Positions 7,504-16,145 of a stretch of 64,000 nucleotides of DNA are shown here, piece by piece (the stretch's first letter is position 1; every line of letters starts with the position of its first letter). The notes beneath the pieces are model-generated. The model searched no databases. It worked only from the letters and a program-made list of their open reading frames with translations, and had not been told where the DNA came from. The position numbers and the translations under genes are program-made. Source of the stretch: Curtobacterium sp. S6 (GTDB lineage: Bacteria; Actinomycetota; Actinomycetes; Actinomycetales; Micrococcaceae); the NCBI RefSeq assembly GCF_000710345.2, contig NZ_JHEL01000015.1:1-64000 (forward strand), written 5' to 3'.

Positions 7504-9224
7504 TCGAAGAAATCCATATCCGGGACCTCGGTGTCATCACCGACGCCACGCTCCCGCTGGGCCCGGGCCTGTCCGTCCTGACGGGCGAGACCGGCGCCGG
7601 CAAGACGATGGTCGTCACCGCGCTGGGCATGTTGCTCGGCGCGCGATCCGATGCGGCCGCGGTTCGGTCGGGGGCTCGATCCGCGTTGTCTCAGGCAGTC
7701 GTGCGTCTGCCCGAAGGCCACGCGGCGCTGGCACTGACCGAGGACGCCGGGGGAGAGGCCCACCGGATCGAGGCGGACGATTACTCCGAGGAGCTTCCCC
7801 AAGAACTCATCGTGTCGAGGACAGTGAATGCAACGGGGCGTTCTCGCGCCACGGTGGGCGGCGCCGCCGCTCCCATCGGTGTGCTATCCAGGGTCGGCGA
7901 GTCGTTGGTGGCCGTGCACGGCCAATCGGATCAATTGAGGCTTCGCTCTTCGGAAGCCCAAAGGACGGCCCTCGACGCCTACGCAGGCAAAAAGCTCGCG
8001 ACCGAGCTCCGCAAGTACAGGGCGAATTACGAGGAATACCGGCGTGCCGCCCGGGAGCTGCGCGAGGTCAGGGAGAACGCCCGGGCGCGCGCATTCGAGG
8101 CTCAAAGCCTGGGGCAGGCCCTCAAAGAAATCGACTCGGTCAAACCTCAGCCCGGTGAGGAAGAGAAGCTCGACGCGGAATCGGCGCGGCTGACCAACGT
8201 CGAGCAGCTCAGAACGGCCGCCGGTCTCGCTCAGTCGGCCTTAATCGGCGGCGGCGAATCCGACCTCGAGGCCACCACGGTCTCGGTCCTCCTCGATTCC
8301 GCCCACCGCGCGCTGGCCCAGGAAGCCGACGACGACGCCGCCCTGGCGGCCCTCGCCCAACGGGTCCGTGAATTGATGATTCAGGCCACTGACATTGGGG
8401 AAGAACTCTCCGGGTACCTGTCGGATCTCAACGCAGAGGGGCAGGGGAGGCTCTCGGAGGTCGAATCCCGTCGTGCCGCGCTGAAGAAACTGACACGCAA
8501 ATACGGGGCCGATATCCCGGAAGTCCTCGAATGGGCCGAGCTCAACAGGGCGCGCCTGGAACAGCTGACGGACGACCCCGCCCGCTCGGAGGCCCTCGAG
8601 GAGAAACTCCGGACGCTGCGCAAGGAAATGCAGAGTCAATCCATGGTCCTGATGGACCTGCGACGCGCCGCGGCCAAGAAGCTCGCGAAGTCCGTCTCCG
8701 GGGAGCTCAAGGCCCTCGCCATGCCCAACGCGGCCCTCGTCGTGGAGGTCACCGAGGCGGAGAAGTTCGGCCCCGACGGCAAGGACACGGTCTCGTTCAA
8801 GCTGTCACCTCACGACGGCGCGGATCCTCGGCCTCTAGGCAAGGGAGCCTCCGGCGGCGAGCTATCGCGCGTGATGCTTGCTCTGGAGGTGGTCCTCGCC
8901 GAGGTGGATCCGGTGCCGACATTCATCTTCGACGAGGTCGACTCCGGCGTCGGAGGTAAGGCCGCGGTCGAGATCGGCAAGCGGCTGGCCCATTTGGCCC
9001 AACACGTGCAGGTCTTGGTGGTGACGCACCTCCCGCAGGTCGCCGCCTATGCGGATCGACACGTTCTCGTGCTCAAATCCTCGGATTCCACCGTCAGCCA
9101 GGTCAACGTGCTGGACTCGGAAGGCCGTATCGTTGAGTTGGCTCGAATGCTCGCGGGTCACGAAGACTCCGAGGCCGCGCGGGCTCACGCCAAAGAACTT
9201 CTCCAATCCGCAGGTCAACTATGA
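7500..9224 (+). CDS. recN: DNA repair protein RecN
   Basis: 574 aa SMC-like ATPase acting in recombinational double-strand-break repair. Start ATG 7500 overlaps the nadK stop. The N-terminus MIEEIHIRDLGVI is typical; Walker A is GETGAGKT near residue 31; a coiled-coil arm fills the middle; the signature motif is KGASGGELSRVMLALEVVL and Walker B is PTFIFDEVDSGVGG, followed by the His-switch region VTHLPQVAA. No SOS box was seen upstream; expression probably comes from the operon. Confidence 0.95.
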   Translation: MIEEIHIRDLGVITDATLPLGPGLSVLTGETGAGKTMVVTALGMLLGARSDAAAVRSGARSALSQAVVRLPEGHAALALTEDAGGEAHRIEADDYSEELPQELIVSRTVNATGRSRATVGGAAAPIGVLSRVGESLVAVHGQSDQLRLRSSEAQRTALDAYAGKKLATELRKYRANYEEYRRAARELREVRENARARAFEAQSLGQALKEIDSVKPQPGEEEKLDAESARLTNVEQLRTAAGLAQSALIGGGESDLEATTVSVLLDSAHRALAQEADDDAALAALAQRVRELMIQATDIGEELSGYLSDLNAEGQGRLSEVESRRAALKKLTRKYGADIPEVLEWAELNRARLEQLTDDPARSEALEEKLRTLRKEMQSQSMVLMDLRRAAAKKLAKSVSGELKALAMPNAALVVEVTEAEKFGPDGKDTVSFKLSPHDGADPRPLGKGASGGELSRVMLALEVVLAEVDPVPTFIFDEVDSGVGGKAAVEIGKRLAHLAQHVQVLVVTHLPQVAAYADRHVLVLKSSDSTVSQVNVLDSEGRIVELARMLAGHEDSEAARAHAKELLQSAGQL

Positions 9225-9296
9225 CCGGCAAACGTCAGCCGTCGAGCCGAATCCCCTCGGTACGTCGGAAATCCCCTCGTGATAGGCTTGAATTCC

Positions 9297-10976
9297 GTGG
9301 TGAACGATAAGCAGACATCCTCGGCAACTTCTCAAAGCGACGAAAAAGTGACTCGTCAGATCTTCGTGACGGGCGGTGTCGCGTCCTCTCTCGGTAAAGG
9401 CCTGACGGCATCCAGCCTCGGTCGCATTCTGCGTTCTCGCGGGCTCTCCGTGACGATGCAGAAGCTCGATCCGTATCTCAACGTTGATCCGGGCACAATG
9501 AACCCCTTCCAGCACGGTGAAGTCTTCGTCACGGACGACGGCGCCGAGACCGATCTCGACATCGGTCACTACGAGCGCTTTCTGGACGAGAACCTTGACG
9601 CCTCCGCGAACGTGACGACGGGGCAGGTGTACTCATCCGTGATCGCCAAGGAGCGCCGCGGCGAATACCTCGGCGACACCGTCCAGGTGATCCCGCACAT
9701 CACGGACGAGATCAAGTCCCGCATGCGCCATCGCGCCACCGGAACGGCCGATGCCCCGGACATCATCATCACTGAGATCGGCGGCACCGTCGGCGACATC
9801 GAGTCCCAGCCGTTCCTCGAGGCGGCCCGCCAGGTGCGCCGCGACGTCGGTCGGAAAAACGTGTTTTTCCTGCACGTTTCCCTGATCCCCTACATCGGCC
9901 CCTCGGGGGAGCTCAAAACCAAGCCGACCCAGCACTCGGTGGCCGCCCTGCGCGGGTTGGGCATCATCCCGGACGCGTTGGTTCTTCGGTGCGTCCAGGA
10001 GATCCCGGAGTCCCTGAAGGCCAAGGTCGGTGGGGCCTGCGACGTCGACACCGAAGCGGTCATTTCCTGCCCGGACGCCCCCAGCATCTACGACATCCCG
10101 AAGACCCTCTTTAACCAGGGCCTGGATGCCTACGTCCTGGACTATTTGGGTCTGGACTATCAGGAAGCCGACTTCGACGAGTGGAATAAGCTCCTTCAGG
10201 TGGTTCACGAACCGACGCACGAGGTCACGATCGGCCTGGTCGGCAAGTACATCGATCTGCCCGACGCCTACCTGTCCGTCTCGGAAGCCTTGCGCGCCGG
10301 TGGTTTCGCCAATGACGCCAAGGTGACGATCAAATGGATCGCCTCGGACCTCTGCGCCGAGCCGGAAGGCGCCGCACATCAGCTCGACGGCGTCGACGCG
10401 ATCTGCGTCCCCGGAGGCTTCGGCATCCGCGGCCTGGACGGAAAACTCGGGGCCTTGAAGTACGCCCGGGAGCACAAGATCCCCACTTTGGGTCTGTGCT
10501 TGGGCCTGCAGTGCATGGTCATGGAATTCGCGCGTAACGTCGCGGGCATCGGGGATGCCTCCTCCACGGAATTCGACCCGGAAACGTCGAGCCCGATCAT
10601 CGCCACGATGGAAGAGCAGAAGAAGTTCGTCGAGGGAGCGGGCGACCTGGGCGGAACCATGCGGCTGGGCCTGTACCAGGCCAAGCTGGCGCAGGGATCC
10701 GTCGTCGCCGGCGCCTACGGTTCGACCGAGGTCGAGGAGCGTCACCGCCACCGTTACGAGGTCAACAACGCTTACCGTGAGGACCTCGAGAAGGCCGGGC
10801 TCGTGATCTCGGGGACCAGCCCGGATGGCCGCCTCGTCGAATTCGTCGAGCTGCCGGCCTCCGAGCACCCGTACTACGTGTCGACTCAGGCGCACCCCGA
10901 GCTGCTGTCCCGCCCCACGCGCTCGCACCCGCTGTTCCGCGGCCTGGTGGCAGCGGCGCTCGACGCCAGGAAGTAG
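9297..10976 (+). CDS. pyrG: CTP synthase
   Basis: About 559 aa. It converts UTP to CTP with glutamine as nitrogen donor. The N-terminal synthetase domain opens with [21 protein letters not shown] and continues with [32 protein letters not shown]. The C-terminal class I amidotransferase domain has the nucleophile Cys in LGLCLGLQ and the His-Pro-Glu part of the triad in AHPEL. The start is uncertain: GTG 9279, 9297 and 9300 are all in frame. I chose 9297 because a TAGGCT -10-like element at 9283-9288 would start the mRNA almost on it. In mycobacteria other genes lie between recN and pyrG; here they are absent. Confidence 0.93.
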   Translation: MVNDKQTSSATSQSDEKVTRQIFVTGGVASSLGKGLTASSLGRILRSRGLSVTMQKLDPYLNVDPGTMNPFQHGEVFVTDDGAETDLDIGHYERFLDENLDASANVTTGQVYSSVIAKERRGEYLGDTVQVIPHITDEIKSRMRHRATGTADAPDIIITEIGGTVGDIESQPFLEAARQVRRDVGRKNVFFLHVSLIPYIGPSGELKTKPTQHSVAALRGLGIIPDALVLRCVQEIPESLKAKVGGACDVDTEAVISCPDAPSIYDIPKTLFNQGLDAYVLDYLGLDYQEADFDEWNKLLQVVHEPTHEVTIGLVGKYIDLPDAYLSVSEALRAGGFANDAKVTIKWIASDLCAEPEGAAHQLDGVDAICVPGGFGIRGLDGKLGALKYAREHKIPTLGLCLGLQCMVMEFARNVAGIGDASSTEFDPETSSPIIATMEEQKKFVEGAGDLGGTMRLGLYQAKLAQGSVVAGAYGSTEVEERHRHRYEVNNAYREDLEKAGLVISGTSPDGRLVEFVELPASEHPYYVSTQAHPELLSRPTRSHPLFRGLVAAALDARK

Positions 10977-11002
10977 TCCCGGAGAGATCCCGCCTCCGAC
11001 GC

Positions 11003-11038
11003 ATCGGCCCGGCCACCCGCTCAGGTGGCCGGGCCGAT
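11003..11038. terminator. Bidirectional hairpin between convergent pyrG and the bacteriocin ABC gene
   Basis: A perfect 15-bp stem (11003-11017 with 11024-11038) has the loop CGCTCA and lies between the pyrG stop and the end of the minus-strand ABC gene. T-tracts are poor on both sides, so termination efficiency is unclear. Confidence 0.75.
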
Positions 11039-11082
11039 CCCGTTAAGTCGCCGCCCGGGGTCCTCATGGCGCGGCTGACCGA

Positions 11083-11754
11083 TTAGACCGAAGAACGCTC
11101 GCAGGCGCGGAAGGGCGAAAGGTCGAGAACGCGGTCACAGGCCGCCGCGACGTCCGCATTATGCGTCGCGACCAGGGCGGCGGAGCCACGGTCGGTGAGG
11201 GTGCGGAGGACTTCCATGACCATGCGCCCGTTCGCCGCGTCGAGGGCTCCGGTGGGTTCGTCGGCAAGGACCAGCCGAGGCCTCTTGACGAGAAGAGCGG
11301 CAAGGGCCACGCGTTGCTGCTCACCCCCGGAAAGTCGATAGACCTTCTCCCGTTCCCGGCCCGCCAGCCCGACCCTGTCCAGCGCCTCGGAGACATCGGC
11401 TCGAGACGGGCGCGAGCGTCGAGGAACGATTCTCAACGGGTCGAGAATGTTGCTCTCCACGGAATCCGCGTCCACGAGGGCGTAGTTCTGGAATAGATAG
11501 CCCAGGTGGTCCCGGCGGAATTTTCGCCGCGCGCATTCGGGTGCCGGGTGCAGCGTCGTCCCGTCGACGGTGAGGGTTCCGCCGGTAAATTTCATCAACC
11601 CGCCCAGGCAGTTCAACAGGGTGGTTTTCCCGGAGCCGGACGGGCCGGTCAGCCCGACCAGTTCACCCTGTTCAAGCGCAAGGTTGAGCCCCGACCAGAT
11701 GGCCTGTCCATGAATGACGACGGACGCGTCGGTCAGCGTGAGATATGCCGTCAT
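11083..11754 (-). CDS. ABC transporter ATP-binding protein, lactococcin 972 export group
   Basis: 223 aa ATPase. Walker A GPSGSGKTTLLNCLGG near residue 38, Q-loop YLFQNYALVD, signature LSGGEQQRVALAALL, Walker B RLVLADEPTGALD and a His switch (THNADVAAA) are all intact. The sequence is LolD/MacB-like. Its start overlaps the stop of the upstream membrane gene (ATGA at 11751-11754). That membrane gene belongs to the bacteriocin-associated integral membrane family, and the operon starts with a lactococcin-972-like precursor. I therefore infer that the ATPase powers bacteriocin export or self-protection. It has no permease partner other than that protein. Confidence 0.9.
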   Translation of the reverse strand: MTAYLTLTDASVVIHGQAIWSGLNLALEQGELVGLTGPSGSGKTTLLNCLGGLMKFTGGTLTVDGTTLHPAPECARRKFRRDHLGYLFQNYALVDADSVESNILDPLRIVPRRSRPSRADVSEALDRVGLAGREREKVYRLSGGEQQRVALAALLVKRPRLVLADEPTGALDAANGRMVMEVLRTLTDRGSAALVATHNADVAAACDRVLDLSPFRACERSSV

Positions 11755-13820
11755 GGTGTGCGGCTCCTTTCCTTGATTTCCCGGCGGGCGGCCCGGGAGA
11801 GGGCCACCACAGAGAAAATGACGAATGCGGCGAGGGCCCCAAAACCGGCCACCGCAAACCACCGAATCTGAGAACTGTAGGTGGCGGTGTCGAGTAGCCG
11901 GTCTTGAGCGTGTTGGGTGACGGCTACCAGCCCGTGGAACACGATCGCCACGCCGATCGCCCCGACCAGCCCGGTGGCGATCAGACCCAGCCGTGCGCCG
12001 CGAAGCTTCGGCCAGCCGTGCACCACGCGTCGGAAGATTTTCTGCCCGTTTTCTCGGCTGAAGACGAGCGCGAAGGCCAGCACCGCAAAGCCCAGGACCA
12101 ATATGTAGATCCCGGTCGTATAACTCGTCATGCGCAGTTCCGACAAATTTTTCGCGCGATGGGCGGCGTGGACCTCGCGGCCTCGAGCGAGGGGCAGGAC
12201 AAAGTGGTCCGCATCCGAGTCCCTCAAGCGCGATTCCGCAGCGGACTGATCCTTCACGGCCACGCCGTTGCTGGTGGCCCACGCCGTCATCATCTGGCCG
12301 GTCTGTTCCAGGAGCCGGTCGGGGAGAAATACGACGATCGGGTCGCGCACGTATTCGGCATCGTCAAGATGGGAATCTCCCAACCTGAAGACGTCCCCCG
12401 GAGGAGAGTACGCATGACGTTCCGTCGTCGACGCGAACTCCTCGGGGACGTCATGGGGGATAATGTTTTCTAATTGCTGGGAGGTCAGCTCGACGCCGTC
12501 GGGGACGAAAACGTGTGCGTGATTCAGCGCCGGGTGGGTCTTTTGTCTCCACGCCACGACCTCGGGAAGCTGATCGGAGAATTGTGCAAGGTAGGTGTCG
12601 TTGACATACATGACCGGTGTGCCGATGAAGGACATCGGGTCGATATGGTCCAGGTCCTCGATCACGTCCGTCACGGTCTCGGCATGGCTGAGGATAATAT
12701 TTCCCGCGCGTAGTTCCTCGAGGACCCAGGGGGAAACACCATGCATCATCTCCTGGGTCCCGGCCTCGGCCCTGAGACTAACGAATGCGGCTTCCGGGAT
12801 GCGATTCCATTCCGAGGTCGAGCGAAGGTATTGCTGAGCCAAAGCGCCCACGGAGGGAACATACGCGAGAGTGCTCATGAGGAGCGCCAAACCTACGACC
12901 TTGACGGCGATCAGGCTCGAAAATGCGAATCGCACCGGTAGGCGGCCTTTGAGTCCGTCCGAAATCGGCACGCAGTACAGGGCCACGATGGACGCTAAAT
13001 GCGCCAGAGTCATCGGAATGGCCGTCACGAGCGTTATCCCCACGGCCAGAGCGGCGAAGATTCCAAATGAGGCCAGTCCGTTGAAGGGCCAGAGGCACAG
13101 GGCCGCCGCGATCAGCATCGCGACCGTCGACGCGCCCACAACCGCAACGATGCGGCGGGTCTCGGTGATAAGAGTTCTCGACCTGGACCACCCGTAGAGG
13201 CGCTTCCGGGCGTACCGGCGAGAGCCGACGACGGCGGCCGTCCCCGAGGCAAAGGACACCGTGACGACCGTGGCGACCCACGCGATCAACAGTGAACTGG
13301 AACCGTAGACGCGCCACAGATTGGATGGCGCCAGGAGCTGATATTGGGTGATGGTGAGGCCGGGCTGGGCCAGCGAATCGGCGAGCCCTCGGATCCGTTG
13401 TTGGTCGCCGAAGACCAGATAAATCCCTCGTGGGTCTGCTCGGTCAGGGGCAAGCCGACCGACGGCGACGTGGTACCTCGGGTTGAAGGACGAATAGTCC
13501 TGGGTGGCCCACGCAGCAGAGGGATCTCCGGTATTTGTCAGGAGGAAATCCAGGTGATTCCCACCATCAGGGTTTTCCTCAAGGGGCGTCACCAAAGCAA
13601 TATTCAGCGACCTGGACTCGATTTCTCGGTGAAGTTTCTCCGAGAATTGTCGTCCGGCGGCATCGGAGAAAGACGACTGCTCCGACCCGCTCCTGATCCA
13701 GAGAACATCATTTCCTCGTAGAGGGGTGTCGGATTCAAAATCCATGATCACGGAGAATGAAAATATTCCGCCGATCAGTGGCACGATGCTATACAAAATA
13801 ACGATTATTCGTTTTGTCAT
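11751..13820 (-). CDS. Bacteriocin-associated integral membrane protein (putative immunity/export permease)
   Basis: 689 aa. One N-terminal membrane helix (about residues 5-27) precedes an extracytoplasmic region to ~165. A cluster of helices spans ~170-320, a second large external region spans ~325-555, and three helices follow between ~560 and 680. The C-terminus is basic (SRAARREIKERSRT). This layout and size fit the family found beside lactococcin-972-type bacteriocins together with an ABC ATPase. Start ATG 13820 lacks a strong ribosome site. It overlaps the ATPase gene by ATGA. Immunity versus export cannot be separated from sequence. Confidence 0.85.
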   Translation of the reverse strand: MTKRIIVILYSIVPLIGGIFSFSVIMDFESDTPLRGNDVLWIRSGSEQSSFSDAAGRQFSEKLHREIESRSLNIALVTPLEENPDGGNHLDFLLTNTGDPSAAWATQDYSSFNPRYHVAVGRLAPDRADPRGIYLVFGDQQRIRGLADSLAQPGLTITQYQLLAPSNLWRVYGSSSLLIAWVATVVTVSFASGTAAVVGSRRYARKRLYGWSRSRTLITETRRIVAVVGASTVAMLIAAALCLWPFNGLASFGIFAALAVGITLVTAIPMTLAHLASIVALYCVPISDGLKGRLPVRFAFSSLIAVKVVGLALLMSTLAYVPSVGALAQQYLRSTSEWNRIPEAAFVSLRAEAGTQEMMHGVSPWVLEELRAGNIILSHAETVTDVIEDLDHIDPMSFIGTPVMYVNDTYLAQFSDQLPEVVAWRQKTHPALNHAHVFVPDGVELTSQQLENIIPHDVPEEFASTTERHAYSPPGDVFRLGDSHLDDAEYVRDPIVVFLPDRLLEQTGQMMTAWATSNGVAVKDQSAAESRLRDSDADHFVLPLARGREVHAAHRAKNLSELRMTSYTTGIYILVLGFAVLAFALVFSRENGQKIFRRVVHGWPKLRGARLGLIATGLVGAIGVAIVFHGLVAVTQHAQDRLLDTATYSSQIRWFAVAGFGALAAFVIFSVVALSRAARREIKERSRTP

Positions 13821-13836
13821 GGTGTAAGTATTTGGG

Positions 13837-13867
13837 GTTTCCCCGCGGGTTTTACTCGCGGGGAAAC
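13837..13867 (-). terminator. Intercistronic hairpin between bacteriocin and membrane-protein genes
   Basis: An 11-bp perfect stem (13837-13847 with 13857-13867) lies between the precursor stop at 13878 and the next start at 13820. No T-tract follows on the minus strand. A stem here could partially end transcription or stabilise the short precursor mRNA, as often seen after bacteriocin structural genes. Confidence 0.65.
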
Positions 13868-13877
13868 AAAATCTGAC

Positions 13878-14159
13878 CTAACAATGGTTATAGTATGCTT
13901 TGTCTGCAACCCAAGGACGAGACGGCGCCTCTGCTTTGGCTATAACTCCGCGCCTCTGATCTCCGGAATAGGCTCTCCATTTGCCCTCCGCAGTGGCGCC
14001 GTGGCATCGAGTTTGATGAAGATAGTGTGACCAGACGTGATGCCTGTCGACGCCGTAGTTCCAGAGGCCGCCACTGGCGTAGTGCTAGGCGTAGGCTCCA
14101 GACATGGCCCCGAATGTGAGGGCGCAACAGGTGAAGATGGTCGCGAGTGATCGTTTCAT
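13878..14159 (-). pseudogene. Lactococcin 972-family bacteriocin precursor with in-frame amber codon
   Basis: Read from ATG 14159 with AAAGGAAC upstream. The first 24 codons encode a secretory signal (KR, hydrophobic core, then SGAYA). Codon 25 is TAG (14085-14087). The same frame then continues for 68 codons to TAG 13878. The downstream part has clear lactococcin-972 features: GGLWNYGVDRHHVWSHYLH near its start, CHGATAEGKW, and the C-terminal PWVADKAYYNHC. It lies directly upstream of the family's membrane protein and ABC ATPase. Either it is a point-mutated pseudogene, the TAG is read through, or it is a sequencing error. No alternative start codon lies after the TAG in this frame. The homology is recognised by eye, but the co-occurrence of all three partners makes it strong. 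Confidence 0.82.
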
Positions 14160-14195
14160 GATGTTCCTTTCTCGGAGATCCGTCGCGATGACCTT

Positions 14196-14224
14196 AAGAT
14201 AGGACAGGCCAGGCGTGGTGTCTA
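14196..14224 (-). promoter_or_regulatory. Promoter of the bacteriocin operon
   Basis: On the minus strand TAGACA (14219-14224) is separated by 17 bases from TATCTT (14196-14201). The match to the housekeeping consensus is five of six and four of six. It lies 36 bases upstream of the precursor ATG, with a ribosome site between, so the locus looks transcriptionally intact. Confidence 0.6.
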
Positions 14225-14440
14225 CAACAAATGAGAAATGTGTGGCCCTGAGGGGCGCTTCGTCGCATGATTCCTGAAATCGATTCAACATCTTCCCTGA
14301 TCAGGTCTATATATCAACTATTGCTGATATATTGTGGGCGCAAGAATGAAGGGATTGTTTCTCGTCGCAAGGCATGCACGGTGGGCGAGGTGGGACCCTT
14401 GCGAGTCAGCCCAGGCCGACCCTTCTGCCGGTGGCCCCTG
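14225..14440. other. AT-rich intergenic stretch with a palindrome
   Basis: This stretch separates the bacteriocin promoter from the NUDIX gene and is more AT-rich than its neighbours, especially 14280-14340. ATATATCA (14309-14316) and TGATATAT (14325-14332) form a perfect inverted repeat with an 8-base spacer, a possible operator. No convincing gene is seen. Confidence 0.5.
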
Positions 14441-14442
14441 TG

Positions 14443-14448
14443 TACCCT
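14443..14448 (+). promoter_or_regulatory. -10 element for a leaderless NUDIX transcript
   Basis: TACCCT fits the actinobacterial TANNNT -10 pattern and ends 6 bases before ATG 14455, so transcription would begin at or next to the start codon. No ribosome site is present upstream of the ATG, which agrees with a leaderless mRNA. Confidence 0.5.
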
Positions 14449-14454
14449 GGGGGC

Positions 14455-15153
14455 ATGACGGATCACGACTCAGCTACGCCGAATCCCCACGTCACCTCGG
14501 AGGGACTGCCCCAGGATCGCGTCAACCCGCGGGACCTGGTGGCCAGCGAAACCCTCTTCGAGGGCGCGATCTTCGACGTCGTGCGTGACAGCGTGCGGCT
14601 GTCGGACGACGGCTCGGGCGAGGTCCTGAAGCGCGACTACATGCGCCATCCGGGCGCGGTCGCCATCGCCGCCCTGAACGATCAGAACGAGATCCTCCTG
14701 ATCAACCAGTACCGCCAGCCGGTCGGAATGAACATGTGGGAGATCCCCGCGGGCCTTCTTGATGTCGAGGGGGAGTCGCCCCTGCAGGCGGCGCAACGGG
14801 AGCTGGCGGAGGAAACCGACCTCACCGCGACCACGTGGCACACCCTCGCCGAGTTCAACAATTCTCCGGGATGCTCGACCGAAGCCAACCGCATCTTTTT
14901 GGCCCGTGACATCGGGGAGGTAGCTGCCGAAGACCGTACGGTCCGCGAAGGCGAAGAGGCCGAAATCGTGACGCGGTGGGTCCCCCTGGAGCAAGCGGTC
15001 GCGGCGGTGCTGTCCTCCGAGATGCACTCGCCCTCGGCCAACATCGCGATCCTGGCGGCCTTCGCCAGCGTCCAACGCGATCACCGCGATCTCCGAGACC
15101 CGCGGGAGCCGTGGCCCGCTCACCCCGTATTCCGCGGTTCGGCCGGTGAATGA
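14455..15153 (+). CDS. NUDIX hydrolase, ADP-ribose pyrophosphatase type
   Basis: 232 aa from ATG 14455. It probably hydrolyses ADP-ribose to AMP and ribose-5-phosphate. The NUDIX box GLLDVEGESPLQAAQRELAEETDL follows the pattern GX5EX7REUXEEXGU, with Asp in place of the final Gly. The upstream INQYRQPVGMNMWEIPAG is typical of ADP-ribose pyrophosphatases, as is the following SPGCSTEANRIFLARD. Mycobacteria keep the same gene between pyrG and xerD. It overlaps xerD by eight bases. Confidence 0.93.
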   Translation: MTDHDSATPNPHVTSEGLPQDRVNPRDLVASETLFEGAIFDVVRDSVRLSDDGSGEVLKRDYMRHPGAVAIAALNDQNEILLINQYRQPVGMNMWEIPAGLLDVEGESPLQAAQRELAEETDLTATTWHTLAEFNNSPGCSTEANRIFLARDIGEVAAEDRTVREGEEAEIVTRWVPLEQAVAAVLSSEMHSPSANIAILAAFASVQRDHRDLRDPREPWPAHPVFRGSAGE

Positions 15154-16132
15154 CGCGCAGTTGCCGGACGGGTTCGGACGCCCCGTCCGTCGCTATATGC
15201 AGCACCTGACGGTCGAACGCGGGCTGTCGAGCAATACGTTGGCCTCCTACCGAAGGGACCTCGGGCGCTACCTGGGCTTCCTGACCGAAGAACGCGGCAT
15301 CCGGGAACCAGCGGGAATCACCACCGACGACGTGCGAGATTACGTCCAGCACATGGCACGGCCCGTGGCCGACGGCGGATGCGGCCTGTCGACCCGCAGC
15401 GTGGCTCGCGGCGTCGTCTCCGCGAGGGGCCTTCACAAATTTTGGGTCCTCGAAGGCGTGACCGAGGACGACCCCGCGGCAACGGTCACGCCGCCCAGCG
15501 CGGGGGAGCGGCTGCCGAAGGCCCTTCCGGTGGATACCGTGACGCGCATCCTCGAGGCCCCGGATCGGGAAACCCCGGCGGGCCTCCGCGACGCTGCCCT
15601 GCTCGAATTTTTGTACTCGACCGGGGCCCGCATCTCCGAGGCCGTGGGGATCGACCGAGACGATCTGTCCGCCGAATTCGCCGGAGGCACGAGCGATGCG
15701 GGGGAGGCCGAGGGATTCGGCGGCGCGGCCCGTCTCGAGGGCAAGGGCGGCAAGCAGCGGATCGTGCCCGTCGGGTCCTACGCCGTCGACGCGGTGGGCG
15801 CCTATCTGGTCAGGGCGCGCCCGCTGTTCGCCGCAAAAGGGACCGCCACGCCGGCGCTATTTCTCAACGCCAGGGGCGGCCGCCTGACCCGTCAGGGGGC
15901 GTGGTTGATCCTCAAGAAGGCCGCGGCCCGGGCCAATGTGACCGACGAACTCTCACCGCACACTCTTCGGCATTCCTTTGCGACGCACCTCGTGGAGGGC
16001 GGCGCGGACATACGCGTGGTGCAGGAGTTGCTCGGGCACTCCTCGTTGACGACCACGCAGATTTACACGCGCGTCACCGCCGACACCCTTCGGGAAGTGT
16101 TCCTCACGAGCCACCCGCGCGCGACCGGCTGA
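15146..16132 (+). CDS. xerD: Tyrosine recombinase XerD
   Basis: 328 aa from GTG 15146. The N-terminal SAM-like core-binding domain is YMQHLTVERGLSSNTLASYRRDL. The catalytic domain shows Arg in STGARISEA, Lys in GKGGKQRIVP, His-X-X-Arg in SPHTLRHSFATHL, His in LLGHSSLTTTQ and the nucleophile Tyr in QIYTRV. It resolves chromosome dimers at dif with XerC. About 20 residues (FAGGTSDAGEAEGFGGAAR) before the catalytic lysine form a Gly-rich insert longer than in E. coli XerD. It sits downstream of NUDIX as in mycobacteria and ends 13 bases before the convergent encapsulin gene. Confidence 0.94.
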   Translation: MNDAQLPDGFGRPVRRYMQHLTVERGLSSNTLASYRRDLGRYLGFLTEERGIREPAGITTDDVRDYVQHMARPVADGGCGLSTRSVARGVVSARGLHKFWVLEGVTEDDPAATVTPPSAGERLPKALPVDTVTRILEAPDRETPAGLRDAALLEFLYSTGARISEAVGIDRDDLSAEFAGGTSDAGEAEGFGGAARLEGKGGKQRIVPVGSYAVDAVGAYLVRARPLFAAKGTATPALFLNARGGRLTRQGAWLILKKAAARANVTDELSPHTLRHSFATHLVEGGADIRVVQELLGHSSLTTTQIYTRVTADTLREVFLTSHPRATG

Positions 16133-16145
16133 TCGGGCCGCCGAG

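Noticed and set aside
13888-14127. 79-codon reverse-strand frame overlapping the bacteriocin precursor
   Set aside because: It is in a different frame from the bacteriocin reading, starts without a ribosome site, and has an Arg-rich composition typical of an out-of-frame translation.
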